Below are positions 1 to 8,813 of a stretch of 45,610 nucleotides of DNA, piece by piece. The stretch lies in NCBI GenBank assembly GCA_021808525.1, contig JAKBBK010000016.1, positions 1-45,610 of the forward strand, in the 5' to 3' direction. The DNA comes from Pseudomonadota bacterium (GTDB lineage Bacteria; Pseudomonadota; Gammaproteobacteria; Burkholderiales; Burkholderiaceae_C). Below the pieces are notes generated by a model. It did not search any database, was not told the DNA's origin, and was given only the letters and a program-made list of their open reading frames with translations. The position numbers were made by a program, and so were the translations under genes. Position 1 is the stretch's first letter, and every line of letters begins with the position of its first letter.

Positions 1-190
1 CATAGCGATATAAGTAAAGAATTCAATACATCCAGTTACTGATAGATCTCAATTTGAAGATATTCGTGTAATCCGGTACGAAATTTGGCGCAATTCGGCC
101 ATGCGCCGCACACATTCGGCCATTTAGATCTGAATCATGCACATATCCTTGGCGAATTGACCAAATAAACCAAAGCCCACGGAGCCCACG

Positions 191-1117
191 ATGGACAATG
201 AGCAGTTGCTGTTCATGGCCGAGAACCTGCTCGGCCCCCTGAGCACCCTGGAAATGCTCGCCGAGGCCGACGAGCAGTACGAGAACCGGCTGTTGTTCAT
301 GAACGCGGCCGCACGCGAGCTGTTCGCGCAACGCCGCGCCGAACTCAATGCCCATTTGCACGGCGCCGACGTGGCCGATTCGGCCGGCAGGAGCATTCAT
401 CAATTCCATCGCAATGCTTCGGTGCAGAAGGGGATTTTCCGGGATCTGATGGAGGGCCGGCGTTCGAGCTACGTGGTGAGCCTGGCGCTGGGCAAATCCC
501 GCTATCGCATCAGCGTGTATCCGGTGCGCACACCCGACGGCCGCCTCGTGGCCTTCCACGCCAGCTGGCTGGACATCACCGCGCGCACCGCGGTGGAGCA
601 GTTGTCCAGGACCCTGCTCGAGGCCTCGGAGAGCCTGCAGGGCGAAATGCAGACCAGCTTGCGCGGCCTGGAACAGACGGTCGGCGTCCTGCACACCCTG
701 CAGGATCTGGCGCAAAAGAGCACGCAAAGCGTCGAGTCCCTGGGCTCGGCGGCCAAGAGCATCGGCGGCATTGTCCAGACCATCCGGGAAATCGCCGCGC
801 AGACCAATCTGCTGGCGCTCAACGCGGCCATCGAGGCGGCGCGGGCGGGAGACCACGGCCGGGGCTTCGCGGTGGTGGCCGACGAGGTCCGCAACCTCGC
901 CTTGCGCGTGCAGGACGCGACCTCGCGGGTGCAGCAGCATGTGGAGGCGATCGGCAGCGAGGTCGACGGCATCACCTCGCATACCGACAAGGGGCGGCAC
1001 ACCACGCGCGAGGCGGTGGGCACCATCCAGTCCGTCTCGGCACAGTTCCAGGGCGTGGGCCGGCTCTCGGAGGATCTGCTGGGCACGGCCAGGAACCTCG
1101 AGGAAGCCATGGCCTGA
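191..1117 (+). CDS. soluble PAS/methyl-accepting chemotaxis-like signal transducer
   Basis: A 308-residue cytoplasmic chemoreceptor-like protein. Residues about 25-130 look like a PAS-type sensor: they contain an NRLLFMNAAARELF stretch and end in a typical PAS-exit sequence, LDITART. The rest is a helical signalling domain. It contains the highly conserved receptor hairpin tip at residues 204-237, including QTNLLALNAAIEAARAG and GRGFAVVADEVRNLA, which in the family contacts CheA and CheW. No transmembrane segment or periplasmic domain is present, and the coiled coil is short (usual receptors exceed 500 residues), so it probably reads an internal cue. The ATG at 191 has a GGAG ribosome site at 180-183. 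The AT-rich 190 bases upstream hold no gene I can support. It is followed 31 bp later by a cyclic-di-GMP phosphodiesterase gene, so the two may share a transcript. The family is secure; the ligand is unknown. Confidence 0.85.
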   Translation: MDNEQLLFMAENLLGPLSTLEMLAEADEQYENRLLFMNAAARELFAQRRAELNAHLHGADVADSAGRSIHQFHRNASVQKGIFRDLMEGRRSSYVVSLALGKSRYRISVYPVRTPDGRLVAFHASWLDITARTAVEQLSRTLLEASESLQGEMQTSLRGLEQTVGVLHTLQDLAQKSTQSVESLGSAAKSIGGIVQTIREIAAQTNLLALNAAIEAARAGDHGRGFAVVADEVRNLALRVQDATSRVQQHVEAIGSEVDGITSHTDKGRHTTREAVGTIQSVSAQFQGVGRLSEDLLGTARNLEEAMA

Positions 1118-1148
1118 GCGCCGACCCGCCCTTCTTCCTCCCCTTCCC

Positions 1149-3230
1149 ATGGCCCCGGCGCAAGCGTCCCCCGAGGAGATCTACGGCCCGAGCGTCGCCC
1201 CGCTGCTGCTCGCGCTGCAGCGTCCCGCCGCGGCGGTGACCCAGACCTTCGCGCAGCGCTTCTACGGATCGCTGATGCAGGCCGGCGAGACCCGCTCCGT
1301 GCTGGACCTGCTGGGACGCGCCGAGTTCGGGCGCCTGCAGTCGGCGCAGACCCGGCATCTGCTGATGCTGCTCGATCCCCTGCTCGATGCCCAGTCCCAC
1401 CGCGCCCAGGCGCAATCGGTGGGCCGGGTGCATGCGCTGGTCGGCGTGGACATGATGTGGCTGATCGACGCCTACAAGCTGTACCAGCAGACCCTGCACG
1501 ATGCGCTGCAGGACCTGCCCAGGCTGGAGCAGGTGCACTTGCAGCATGTGCTGGACCGCCGGCTGCTGCTCGACCTGCAGGCGCAAAGCGCCGGCTACCA
1601 GCAGGTCGAGGAGGAGTTGTCGCGGGCGCTGGCCAGCATCCAGCAGGCGGCCATGATGGCGCGCAGCACCATCGACCTGTACCAGGGCGTGCTCAAGGCA
1701 CTGTGCGGTCTCGATGGCGTGCTCGCCGCGAACGTCGCCAGGCTGGGCACGCGCGGCCTGCTGGAGATCGAGGCCCTCGACGGAGCGCTGGCGCAGGCCC
1801 ATGCCGACGCGATCCGCGCCGGCGAGGCCCCGCCCATCCGCATCACGCGCGACGCGCCGGACGCGGGCGAGATCGAGGGCGTGGCCGCCCGCGCATGGCG
1901 TTCGGCCCAGGTCACGGCCAGTGACGCCTACCAGCTCGACCCGCAGGCGGAGCCCTGGCATGCGCTGGGCATGCGCCTGGGCTTTCGCTCCAGCGTGGCG
2001 ATCCCCCTGCTCGACGAGACCGGGCAGACCTTCGCCTTGCTCAGCGTCTACAGCCGCTGGCCCGGCTTTTTCCGCGCCCGAGGCCGGCACCTGTTCCTGC
2101 AGCATGTGCAACAGACCATCGGCCTGGCCGCGCTGCGCCATGGGCAGGGCCATGTCATCGCCCACGCCCTGCGCCAGCGCTACAGGGCCCTGGTCACGGC
2201 CCGCCGCATGGCCCTGCTGTACCAACCCATCATCGACCTGAAGACCGGGGCGCTGCGCAAGGTGGAGGCCCTGGGACGGCTGGTCGAGAAGGACGGCTCG
2301 CTGGTCAGCCCGGGCGAATTCCTGCCGACCCTGGGCAACCAGGACCTGTTGCGCCTGTTCGAGTTCGGCATGGAACAGGCCTGCCGGGACCTGGCGGACT
2401 GGCATGCGGCCGGCATGCGCTTTTCGGTATCCCTGAACCTGCCGCCCCAGGGCGTGGGCGACCCCGCCTTCCACGAGGCCCTGCTGCACACCCTTCGGCA
2501 GGCGTGCATCGACAGTCGCATGCTCGAACTGGAGATCCTGGAATCGCAGGAATTCAAGCCGGCCGCCGACCGGGATCAGTTCCTGCGCGAACTCAAGATG
2601 CTGGGCATCCGCCTGGTCCAGGACGACCTCGGATCCGGGCACAGCTCCCTGCTGCGCATGGACAGCATGCCTTTCGACGAAGTGAAGATCGACCAGGGCC
2701 TGGTGCGACGCGCCGCGCAAAGACATCCCCATCGCGCCTTCGGCTTCATCTATTACCTGACCCAGCTGGCCCACGAGCTGGGCGCCTCCGTCACCGTGGA
2801 GGGCCTGGAGAACCCGGGCCTGATCGAGGCGGCGGCCGTCATGGGGGCGGATTGCGGACAGGGCTTCGGCATTGCCCGTCCCATGCCGGCCGGCGAGGTC
2901 GCGGCCTGGGCGCGCACCGTGCACGAGCCCGCGAATCCCCTCCATCCCCGCACGCCCTGGGGAGCGCTGGCCGGCTACCTGCTGTGGGATCGCCAGCTCA
3001 AGGCGCTGGACCCCTGGCCCGAGATGGTCGAGGATTTCGTGCGCGCGCCCTGCCGGGTGCAGAGCTACATCGAAAGCCAGGACCCCGACAACGCCGAGTT
3101 GCAGCGCCTGCTCGACAAGAACCACGCGGTGGCGCTGCGCGGCTCCTCCGGGCGCATGTACCGGCTCACGCGGCGCGACGTCATCCAGGCCCTGGCCGAG
3201 CTGGGCCGGCGCGCCGCGCCGGGCAACTAG
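1149..3230 (+). CDS. globin-coupled GAF-EAL cyclic-di-GMP phosphodiesterase
   Basis: A 693-residue three-part signalling protein. Residues 1-160 resemble the sensor globin of globin-coupled cyclases: FAQRFYG near 34-40 and SVGRVHALVGV near 90-100. His95 is at the place expected for the proximal haem ligand. Residues about 170-345 are GAF-like. Residues about 350-590 are an EAL domain with EAL at 373-375 followed by GR, plus SLNLPP, LEILES, QDDLGSGHSS, EVKIDQ, EGLE and GQGFGIARP. The metal-binding and catalytic residues therefore appear intact and hydrolysis of cyclic-di-GMP to pGpG is likely. No GGDEF domain is present. A 100-residue C-terminal tail has no assignment. The start at 1149 is the first ATG after the preceding gene and agrees with where globin homology begins, although no clear ribosome site precedes it. 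A haem-bound O2 or NO input is an inference. Confidence 0.85.
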   Translation: MAPAQASPEEIYGPSVAPLLLALQRPAAAVTQTFAQRFYGSLMQAGETRSVLDLLGRAEFGRLQSAQTRHLLMLLDPLLDAQSHRAQAQSVGRVHALVGVDMMWLIDAYKLYQQTLHDALQDLPRLEQVHLQHVLDRRLLLDLQAQSAGYQQVEEELSRALASIQQAAMMARSTIDLYQGVLKALCGLDGVLAANVARLGTRGLLEIEALDGALAQAHADAIRAGEAPPIRITRDAPDAGEIEGVAARAWRSAQVTASDAYQLDPQAEPWHALGMRLGFRSSVAIPLLDETGQTFALLSVYSRWPGFFRARGRHLFLQHVQQTIGLAALRHGQGHVIAHALRQRYRALVTARRMALLYQPIIDLKTGALRKVEALGRLVEKDGSLVSPGEFLPTLGNQDLLRLFEFGMEQACRDLADWHAAGMRFSVSLNLPPQGVGDPAFHEALLHTLRQACIDSRMLELEILESQEFKPAADRDQFLRELKMLGIRLVQDDLGSGHSSLLRMDSMPFDEVKIDQGLVRRAAQRHPHRAFGFIYYLTQLAHELGASVTVEGLENPGLIEAAAVMGADCGQGFGIARPMPAGEVAAWARTVHEPANPLHPRTPWGALAGYLLWDRQLKALDPWPEMVEDFVRAPCRVQSYIESQDPDNAELQRLLDKNHAVALRGSSGRMYRLTRRDVIQALAELGRRAAPGN

Positions 3231-4960
3231 GGTCCTGGCCCGCTGCGGCCTCGCGCCAGCAGCGCCAGGAGTTCGCGCAAGGCCGCGTTGCCGCGCAACT
3301 GCGACAGGTCCAGCGCGGTGCTGACCGGATACAGAGCGCCGAGATCCAGCCCCACGCCCACGCCCATCACCTCGGCCTCGCCGCCTTCGCGCAGGCGCGC
3401 CACCACCTCCACCAGGTGCTGCTCGAGGTAGCCGGGAGGGTTGGCGTTGCCGCTGGCCGTGTCCATCGGGCAACCATCCGAGATCACCAGCAGCAGGCGT
3501 CGCCGGTGCCCCAGGCCCTGCATGCGCGCGCTGGCCCACTGCACGGCTTCCCCGTCGATCCCCTCGCGGTACAGCTCGGGCTTGAGCAGCGCGGCGATGC
3601 CGGCGCGCGAGCGCCGCCAGGAGGATTCGCGCGCCTTGAACACCAGGTGCAGGACTTCGTTGAGCCGCCCGGGCCGCGGGGGCTGACCGGCGCGCAGCCA
3701 CTCGCGACGCGCCCTGCCGCCGTTCCAGGCGCCGGTCGTGAAGCCCAGGATCTCGTGCTCCACCCCGGCCAGGTCCAGGGCCCGCGAGAACACGTCGACC
3801 AGCAGCGCCAGCGACTCGGCATGCTGGCGCATCGAGCCCGAGCAGTCGATGAGAAAACTGAGCATGCAATCGGCCAGAGGCTGCTCGGGCTGCTCCAGGA
3901 ACAATCTGCGCTCGGCCGGCGAGGCGATCAACTGGGTCAGTCGCCTTCCGTCGATGCGCCCCTGCTCGTGCCCGCCCTCCCAGCCGTCCGGCTGGGTGCG
4001 CGCCAGCAAGGCACGCAATTGCGCACCCAGGCGCCCGACGTGGATGCCGCTGGCGGCCACGCTCCGATCCAGGCGCTCTCGCAGCTCGCGCAACAGCTCG
4101 GGGCGCACCAGGGAGGCCGCGGCCAGCTCGCGGTCCCAGGCGCGGCTGAACACGCGGTAGGCCGGGGCCTCGCCGGCCCCGGCGTTTCGGCTGGAGGCGG
4201 CCGCGGGCAAGGCCTCGCCGTCGCCGCCCTCGGGCTCCAGCAGCAGCTCGAATCCGTTGCGGCTTTCGCGCGCGTCGCCTTCCTCGGACGACTCGCCCGC
4301 CCCCGCCTGCTCCCGCGCCTGGCGGGCGCGCTCACCGACCCGCGCGGCCAGGGCCAGCGCGACCCGCGCGTAGGCAGCCTGGTCCTCGCGCAGTCCGGAC
4401 AGCTCGCGCAGGGCCGGCCCCAGCACCTCGGCCATGTCGAAACGCGTGCCCTCGATGAGATCGGCGATGGGCTCGGGAAGTTCCTCGCCGTAGATGCGTG
4501 CGCGGGCCACCTGGGCCACCGCGAACAACAGGATGCCCAGCGTGCCCTCCGTCAGTCCGGAGGCGACGAACTCCTCCGACCAGGCGCGGAAACGGTGCTC
4601 CAGGTTGCGGCGCAGGCCCAGCTGTACCGCCGGCGCCAGGGACTCGACGCGAAACTGCTCCAGCATGTCGAACACCATGCGCTCGACGGCATCGGCCGGC
4701 TGCAGTCGGCGGTGCAGTTCGGCGTCGGAGCGCGACACGCGCAGGGCCAGGCCGTCGGCGGCGCCACGCAGGGAGCCCAGGTCCGCCTGCCCGAACACCG
4801 GGTAGAGATGGGCGGCGAAACGCGGCAGGCGCTGGGTTCCGCGCCACAGGCGCCCGCCGCGCCATTGCAGCTGCGGCTGCCCCGCCACGGCACGCAGCGC
4901 CGCGCCGCACAGGTCTTCCAGGCGGCGCTGCTGGCGCGCCCGTGCGCGTTCGTCGTCCAT
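3227..4960 (-). CDS. cobT: CobT-like cobaltochelatase-type VWA protein
   Basis: A 577-residue protein of the CobT family, the von Willebrand-factor-A partner of CobS in the aerobic cobaltochelatase CobNST. The family-typical YRVFSRAWDRELAAASL segment lies mid-protein. The C-terminal VWA domain has a complete MIDAS start, DCSGSM with Asp372, followed by EILGFTTGAWNGG and VISDGCPMDT. The linker between N-terminal and VWA parts is acidic and shorter than in classical CobT. It lies 18 bp after the CobS-like ATPase, so they are almost certainly co-transcribed. Its last 4 bases overlap the end of the convergent EAL gene. No cobN or other cobalamin-synthesis gene is in the window, so the substrate chelatase is elsewhere, or the pair acts as a MoxR/VWA-type metal-insertion or remodelling chaperone. 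The family call is good; the cobalt role is not proven. Confidence 0.8.
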   Translation of the reverse strand: MDDERARARQQRRLEDLCGAALRAVAGQPQLQWRGGRLWRGTQRLPRFAAHLYPVFGQADLGSLRGAADGLALRVSRSDAELHRRLQPADAVERMVFDMLEQFRVESLAPAVQLGLRRNLEHRFRAWSEEFVASGLTEGTLGILLFAVAQVARARIYGEELPEPIADLIEGTRFDMAEVLGPALRELSGLREDQAAYARVALALAARVGERARQAREQAGAGESSEEGDARESRNGFELLLEPEGGDGEALPAAASSRNAGAGEAPAYRVFSRAWDRELAAASLVRPELLRELRERLDRSVAASGIHVGRLGAQLRALLARTQPDGWEGGHEQGRIDGRRLTQLIASPAERRLFLEQPEQPLADCMLSFLIDCSGSMRQHAESLALLVDVFSRALDLAGVEHEILGFTTGAWNGGRARREWLRAGQPPRPGRLNEVLHLVFKARESSWRRSRAGIAALLKPELYREGIDGEAVQWASARMQGLGHRRRLLLVISDGCPMDTASGNANPPGYLEQHLVEVVARLREGGEAEVMGVGVGLDLGALYPVSTALDLSQLRGNAALRELLALLARGRSGPGP

Positions 4961-4978
4961 GCCCGTGGGAATCCGGAC

Positions 4979-5953
4979 TCAGGCCGCCGCGGCGGCGGCC
5001 CCGGCGTCGAGTTCCTCGCCGAAGCAGCGCTGGTAGTACTCCGCCACCAGCGCGCGTTCGGCCTCGTCGCACTTGTTGAGAAAGGACAGCCGGAACGCCA
5101 GCGCCGGATCGCGGAAGATCTCGCAGTTCTCGGCCCAGGTGATCACGGTGCGCGGGGACATCAACGTGGACACGTCGCCGGCCGCGAAGCCCCGGCGCGT
5201 GAGCTCGGCCACCGCCACCATGCGCGCCACCAGCTCGCGCCCCGCCGGCGTGTCCTTGCCGGGTACCCGCGCCAGCACGATGGCGATTTCCTCGGGCGCC
5301 GGCAGGTAGTTGAGCGAGGCGACGATGTCCCAGCGGTCCATCTGCGCGTGGTTCAGGCGTTGCACCCCCTGGTACATGCCGTTGAGGTTGCCCAGGCCGA
5401 CCGTGTTGGCGGTGGCGAACAGGCGAAAGTGCGGGTGCGGGCTGAGCACGCGGTTCTGGTCGGTGAGCGTGAACTTGCCGTCGCGCTCGAGGATGCGCTG
5501 GATGACGAACATCACGTCCGGGCGCCCCGCGTCGTATTCGTCGAACACCAGCGCCACCGGACGCTGCAGCGCCCAGGGCACGATGCCCTCCTGGAATTCG
5601 GTGACCTGCGCGCCGTCGCGCAGCACCACCGCGTCCTTGCCCACCAGATCCAGGCGGCTGATGTGCGCGTCCAGATTCACCCGCACGCAGGGCCAGTTCA
5701 GGCGCGCGGCGACCTGCTCGATGTGGGTGGACTTCCCGGTGCCATGCAGACCCTGCACCAGCACGCGCCGGTTGCGCCGGAAGCCGGCCAGCAGCGCCAG
5801 GGTCACGTCCGGATGGAAGCGGTAGGCCTCGTCCACCTCGGGCACGTGGTCGTCACGCTCGGCGAAGGCCGGCACCTGGAGGTCGGAGTCGATGCCGAAG
5901 GTTTCGCGCACTCCGAGCATGCGCTCGGGCCGCAGGTCGTTCAGGTCGGTCAT
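4979..5953 (-). CDS. cobS: CobS-like AAA+ ATPase (MoxR/cobaltochelatase type)
   Basis: A 324-residue AAA+ ATPase. Walker A is GLHGTGKS at residues 68-75 and Walker B is VALVFDEYD at 133-141. The sensor region is LFATANTVG, followed by [18 protein letters not shown], all as in CobS. The N-terminal region matches CobS proteins and the length is that of the family (about 330). In the aerobic pathway CobS and CobT form an ATP-driven chaperone that helps CobN insert Co2+ into hydrogenobyrinic acid a,c-diamide. The start at 5953 was chosen because family similarity begins there; upstream sequence in the same frame has shadow composition. It lies 32 bp after an IclR regulator gene on the same strand and 18 bp before the CobT-like gene, which suggests a three-gene transcript. 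Confidence 0.82.
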   Translation of the reverse strand: MTDLNDLRPERMLGVRETFGIDSDLQVPAFAERDDHVPEVDEAYRFHPDVTLALLAGFRRNRRVLVQGLHGTGKSTHIEQVAARLNWPCVRVNLDAHISRLDLVGKDAVVLRDGAQVTEFQEGIVPWALQRPVALVFDEYDAGRPDVMFVIQRILERDGKFTLTDQNRVLSPHPHFRLFATANTVGLGNLNGMYQGVQRLNHAQMDRWDIVASLNYLPAPEEIAIVLARVPGKDTPAGRELVARMVAVAELTRRGFAAGDVSTLMSPRTVITWAENCEIFRDPALAFRLSFLNKCDEAERALVAEYYQRCFGEELDAGAAAAAA

Positions 5954-5985
5954 GGCGGATCGGGAGGGGGATGGGCAGGGGGTTC

Positions 5986-6807
5986 TCAGGCTCGCTGCGC
6001 GCGAGGCATGGCATCGGCTTCGATGCGCGCCAGCGCCTCGGCCGCCCGACGCAGGGCCGGCAACACCTGCGGCGCACGCTCGGCGCTCAGGCGCATCACC
6101 GGCGCCTGCACCGCCACGCACAGATTGGAAAGACGCCCGGGCTCGGCCGGCACGGGGACGGCCACGCACAACAGTCCGGGCAGGAATTCCTCCCGGTCCA
6201 GCGCGTAGCCCTGCTCGCGCACCTGCTCGAGCTCCTGCTCGAGGGCGCCCGGATCGGTGATGGTGGCGCCGGTGTAGGCGTCCAGCGGCACATGCCCCAG
6301 GAGGCGCCGGCGTTGCGCGGGTTTCATCTGCGCCAGCATCAACTTGCCGCTGGCCGAGCAATGCACCGGGACCCGCGAGCCCGGATGCAGGTAGAAGCGC
6401 AGCGGGGCCGCGGTCTCGACGCGATCCAGGTACACCACCTCGCTGCCCGCCAGCGCCGTGATGTTGCAGCTCTCGCCGAGCTCCTGCACCACCGAGCGCA
6501 GCACCATGCGGCGCGCCCCGTTGAAGCTGTCGTTGAGCATGAGCTGCTCGGCCAGCCTGCGCAGGCGCAGCCCGGCCGTGTAGTGGCGCGCGTCGCCCTG
6601 ACGCTGCAGCAGCGCGGCCTGCTCGAGCTGGGCCAGCAGCCGGTGCACGGTGGGCTTGGGCAGGCCCAGCTCCGCGGCCATCGACTGCAGGGTGAACGGC
6701 TGGTCGCGCTCGGCCACCGCCTCCAGCAGTCCGAAGAGTCGGGCCAGCGGCGTGTCGGCGGCGCCGGCCGCGCCTTGCAGGGGGGCTGGAGTCTCGAGGG
6801 TTTTCAT
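5986..6807 (-). CDS. IclR-family transcriptional regulator, divergent from xsc
   Basis: A 273-residue IclR protein. An N-terminal winged helix-turn-helix covers about residues 22-85, with [25 protein letters not shown] as the helix-turn-helix core. An effector-binding domain follows, with family marks [28 protein letters not shown] and [20 protein letters not shown]. It is divergently oriented from xsc across 185 bp that hold a clear sigma-70 promoter for xsc and a 7-bp inverted repeat, so it most likely controls xsc-pta and itself. IclR proteins can activate or repress, and the direction is not visible here. The cobS/cobT-like pair follows it on the same strand. The effector is unknown; a C2 sulfonate or a sulfoacetaldehyde-derived metabolite is an inference from context. 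Confidence 0.88.
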   Translation of the reverse strand: MKTLETPAPLQGAAGAADTPLARLFGLLEAVAERDQPFTLQSMAAELGLPKPTVHRLLAQLEQAALLQRQGDARHYTAGLRLRRLAEQLMLNDSFNGARRMVLRSVVQELGESCNITALAGSEVVYLDRVETAAPLRFYLHPGSRVPVHCSASGKLMLAQMKPAQRRRLLGHVPLDAYTGATITDPGALEQELEQVREQGYALDREEFLPGLLCVAVPVPAEPGRLSNLCVAVQAPVMRLSAERAPQVLPALRRAAEALARIEADAMPRAQRA

Positions 6808-6837
6808 GAACCTTGGGTCTCGTGGAGCACGGGTTGT

Positions 6838-6871
6838 GATTTCGATTTTTGAAACATCATATACCGAAATC
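6838..6871. promoter_or_regulatory. inverted repeat, candidate IclR operator
   Basis: GATTTCG at 6838-6844 and CGAAATC at 6865-6871 are perfect 7-bp inverted arms separated by 20 bp. The site ends 12 bp upstream of the xsc -35 hexamer. It also spans the TATGAT or TATATG hexamers that could serve the IclR gene on the minus strand. This placement fits activation of xsc with autorepression. The arms are short, so the assignment is a hypothesis. Confidence 0.45.
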
Positions 6872-6883
6872 CGGAATTCTCTG

Positions 6884-6912
6884 TTGACGCAGGCAGAGGC
6901 CGAACCTATAGT
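6884..6912 (+). promoter_or_regulatory. sigma-70 promoter of xsc-pta
   Basis: TTGACG at 6884-6889 and TATAGT at 6907-6912 are separated by exactly 17 bp. They match the consensus at 5 of 6 positions each. The predicted start of transcription near 6919 leaves a leader of about 74 bases before the xsc ATG at 6993. It supports the choice of 6993 over an in-frame ATG at 6930. Confidence 0.7.
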
Positions 6913-6992
6913 TCGCTCACCTCAATGGAATGCAGCGTCTCGTTTTTTGCAATTTCTGCGCTGCTCCCTGTTCCCACCGGAGACTTCCCGTC

Positions 6993-8813
6993 ATGAGCCA
7001 GACCCCTCCCGCCGACACCCGCAAAGTCGTCACCGGCGTGCAAAAGATGACCCCTTCCGAAGCCTTTGTCGAAACCCTGGTGGCCAACGGGGTGACGGAC
7101 ATCTTCGGCATCATGGGCTCGGCCTTCATGGATGCGATGGACATCTTCGCCCCGGCCGGCATCCGGCTGATTCCCGTGGTGCACGAGCAGGGCGCCGCGC
7201 ACATGGCCGACGGCTATGCCCGGGTCAGCGGCCGCCACGGCGTGGTGATCGGCCAGAACGGCCCCGGCATCAGCAACTGCGTCACCGCCATCGCCGCCGC
7301 CTACTGGGCGCACAGCCCGGTGGTGATCGTCACCCCCGAGACCGGCACCATGGGCATCGGCCTGGGAGGCTTCCAGGAAGCCAACCAGTTGCCGATGTTC
7401 CAGGAGTTCACGAAGTACCAGGCCCACGTGGTGAACCCCAAGCGCATGGCCGAGTTCACCGCCCGCTGCTTCGACCGCGCGATCAGCGAAATGGGCCCGA
7501 CCCAGCTGAACATTCCGCGGGACTATTTCTACGGCGAGATCCAGTGCGAGATCCCGCGCCCCATGCGCGTGGAGCGTGGCGCCGGCGGCGAGCAGAGCCT
7601 GAACGACGCGGCCGAACTGCTGGCCCAGGCCCGGTTTCCGGTGATCCTGGCCGGTGGCGGCGTGGTCATGGGCGATGCGGTGGAGGAGTGCCGGCAACTG
7701 GCCGAACGCCTGGGCGCGCCGGTGGTCACCGGCTACCTGCGCAACGACGCCTTCCCCGCCAGCCATCCGCTGTGGGCGGGCCCGCTGGGCTACCAGGGTT
7801 CCAAGGCGGCCATGAAACTCATCGCGCAGGCCGACGTGGTGGTGGCGCTGGGCTCGCGCATGGGCCCCTTCGGCACCCTGCCGCAGCATGGCATGGACTA
7901 TTGGCCGAAGAACGCCAAGATCATCCAGGTCGAGGCCGACCACACCAACCTGGGCCTGGTGAAAAAGATCACCGTGGGCATCTGCGGCGACGCCAAGGCC
8001 GCCGCCAGGGCCATCACCCAGCGCCTGCAGGGTCGCAGCCTGGCCTGCGACGCCAGCAAGGCGCAGCGCGCCGAAACCATCCGCTCGGAAAAGGCCGCCT
8101 GGGAGAAGGAACTCGACGGCTGGACCCACGAGCGCGATGCCTACAGCCTGGACATGATCGAGGAAGCCCGCCAGGAGAAGCCCTTCAGCGGCGGCGAGTA
8201 CCTGCATCCGCGCCAGGTGCTTCGCGAGCTGGAAAAAGCCATGCCGGCGCGCGCCATGGTGTCCACCGACATCGGAAACATCAACTCGGTGGCCAACAGC
8301 TACCTGCGTTTCGAGGAGCCGCGCAGCTTTTTCGCGCCCATGAGCTTCGGCAACTGCGGCTACGCCCTGCCGACCATCATCGGGGCCAAGCTGGCGGCGC
8401 CCGATCGCCCGGCCATCGCCTACGCCGGTGACGGCGCCTGGGGCATGAGCATGGTCGAAATCATGACCTGCGTGCGTCACGACATCCCGGTGACCGCGGT
8501 GGTGTTCCACAACCGCCAATGGGGCGCGGAGAAGAAGAACCAGGTGGACTTCTACAACCGCCGCTTCGTGGCGGGCGAACTGGAAAGCGAGAGCTTCGCC
8601 GGCATCGCGCGCGCCATGGGCTCGGAAGCCATCGTGGTCGACCGCATCGAGGACGTGGGCGCGGCCCTGCAGCGCGCGGTGGACATGCAGATGAACCAGC
8701 GCAAGACCTGCGTGATCGAGATCATGTGCACCCGCGAGCTGGGCGACCCCTTCCGGCGCGATGCCTTGAGCAAGCCGGTGCGCTTGCTCGACAAGTACAA
8801 GGACTACGTGTGA
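6993..8813 (+). CDS. xsc: sulfoacetaldehyde acetyltransferase (Xsc)
   Basis: A 606-residue thiamine-diphosphate enzyme of the acetolactate-synthase superfamily. Xsc converts sulfoacetaldehyde plus phosphate to acetyl phosphate plus sulfite, the desulfonation step shared by taurine, isethionate and sulfoacetate catabolism. Glu65 in HEQGAAHMADGYAR is the cofactor-activating residue. The C-terminal cofactor motif starts with GDG at 479-481 and ends at Asn507 in NRQWGAEKKNQVDFY, a stretch I associate specifically with Xsc. The length is normal for the family. The ATG at 6993 has a GGAGA site at 6979-6983, nine bases upstream. The gene overlaps pta by four bases. Identification is strong because pta and two feeder pathways flank it. 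No sulfite-oxidising gene is nearby. Confidence 0.95.
   Translation: MSQTPPADTRKVVTGVQKMTPSEAFVETLVANGVTDIFGIMGSAFMDAMDIFAPAGIRLIPVVHEQGAAHMADGYARVSGRHGVVIGQNGPGISNCVTAIAAAYWAHSPVVIVTPETGTMGIGLGGFQEANQLPMFQEFTKYQAHVVNPKRMAEFTARCFDRAISEMGPTQLNIPRDYFYGEIQCEIPRPMRVERGAGGEQSLNDAAELLAQARFPVILAGGGVVMGDAVEECRQLAERLGAPVVTGYLRNDAFPASHPLWAGPLGYQGSKAAMKLIAQADVVVALGSRMGPFGTLPQHGMDYWPKNAKIIQVEADHTNLGLVKKITVGICGDAKAAARAITQRLQGRSLACDASKAQRAETIRSEKAAWEKELDGWTHERDAYSLDMIEEARQEKPFSGGEYLHPRQVLRELEKAMPARAMVSTDIGNINSVANSYLRFEEPRSFFAPMSFGNCGYALPTIIGAKLAAPDRPAIAYAGDGAWGMSMVEIMTCVRHDIPVTAVVFHNRQWGAEKKNQVDFYNRRFVAGELESESFAGIARAMGSEAIVVDRIEDVGAALQRAVDMQMNQRKTCVIEIMCTRELGDPFRRDALSKPVRLLDKYKDYV

Noticed and set aside
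1-190. A gene or a confident promoter before the chemoreceptor-like gene.
   Set aside because: The region is AT-rich and has TTGAAG at 54-59 with TACGAA 17 bp later, but the second hexamer matches only 3 of 6 positions. No coding frame is convincing.
972-3869. Very long open frame on the minus strand (965 codons) opposite the EAL gene.
   Set aside because: It is antisense to a gene with clear domain motifs, has arginine/glutamine/alanine-rich shadow composition, and matches no family. High-GC DNA yields such frames routinely.
2504-6208. 1234-codon plus-strand open frame running through cobT and cobS.
   Set aside because: It overlaps three well-supported genes in other frames and has no recognisable domain.
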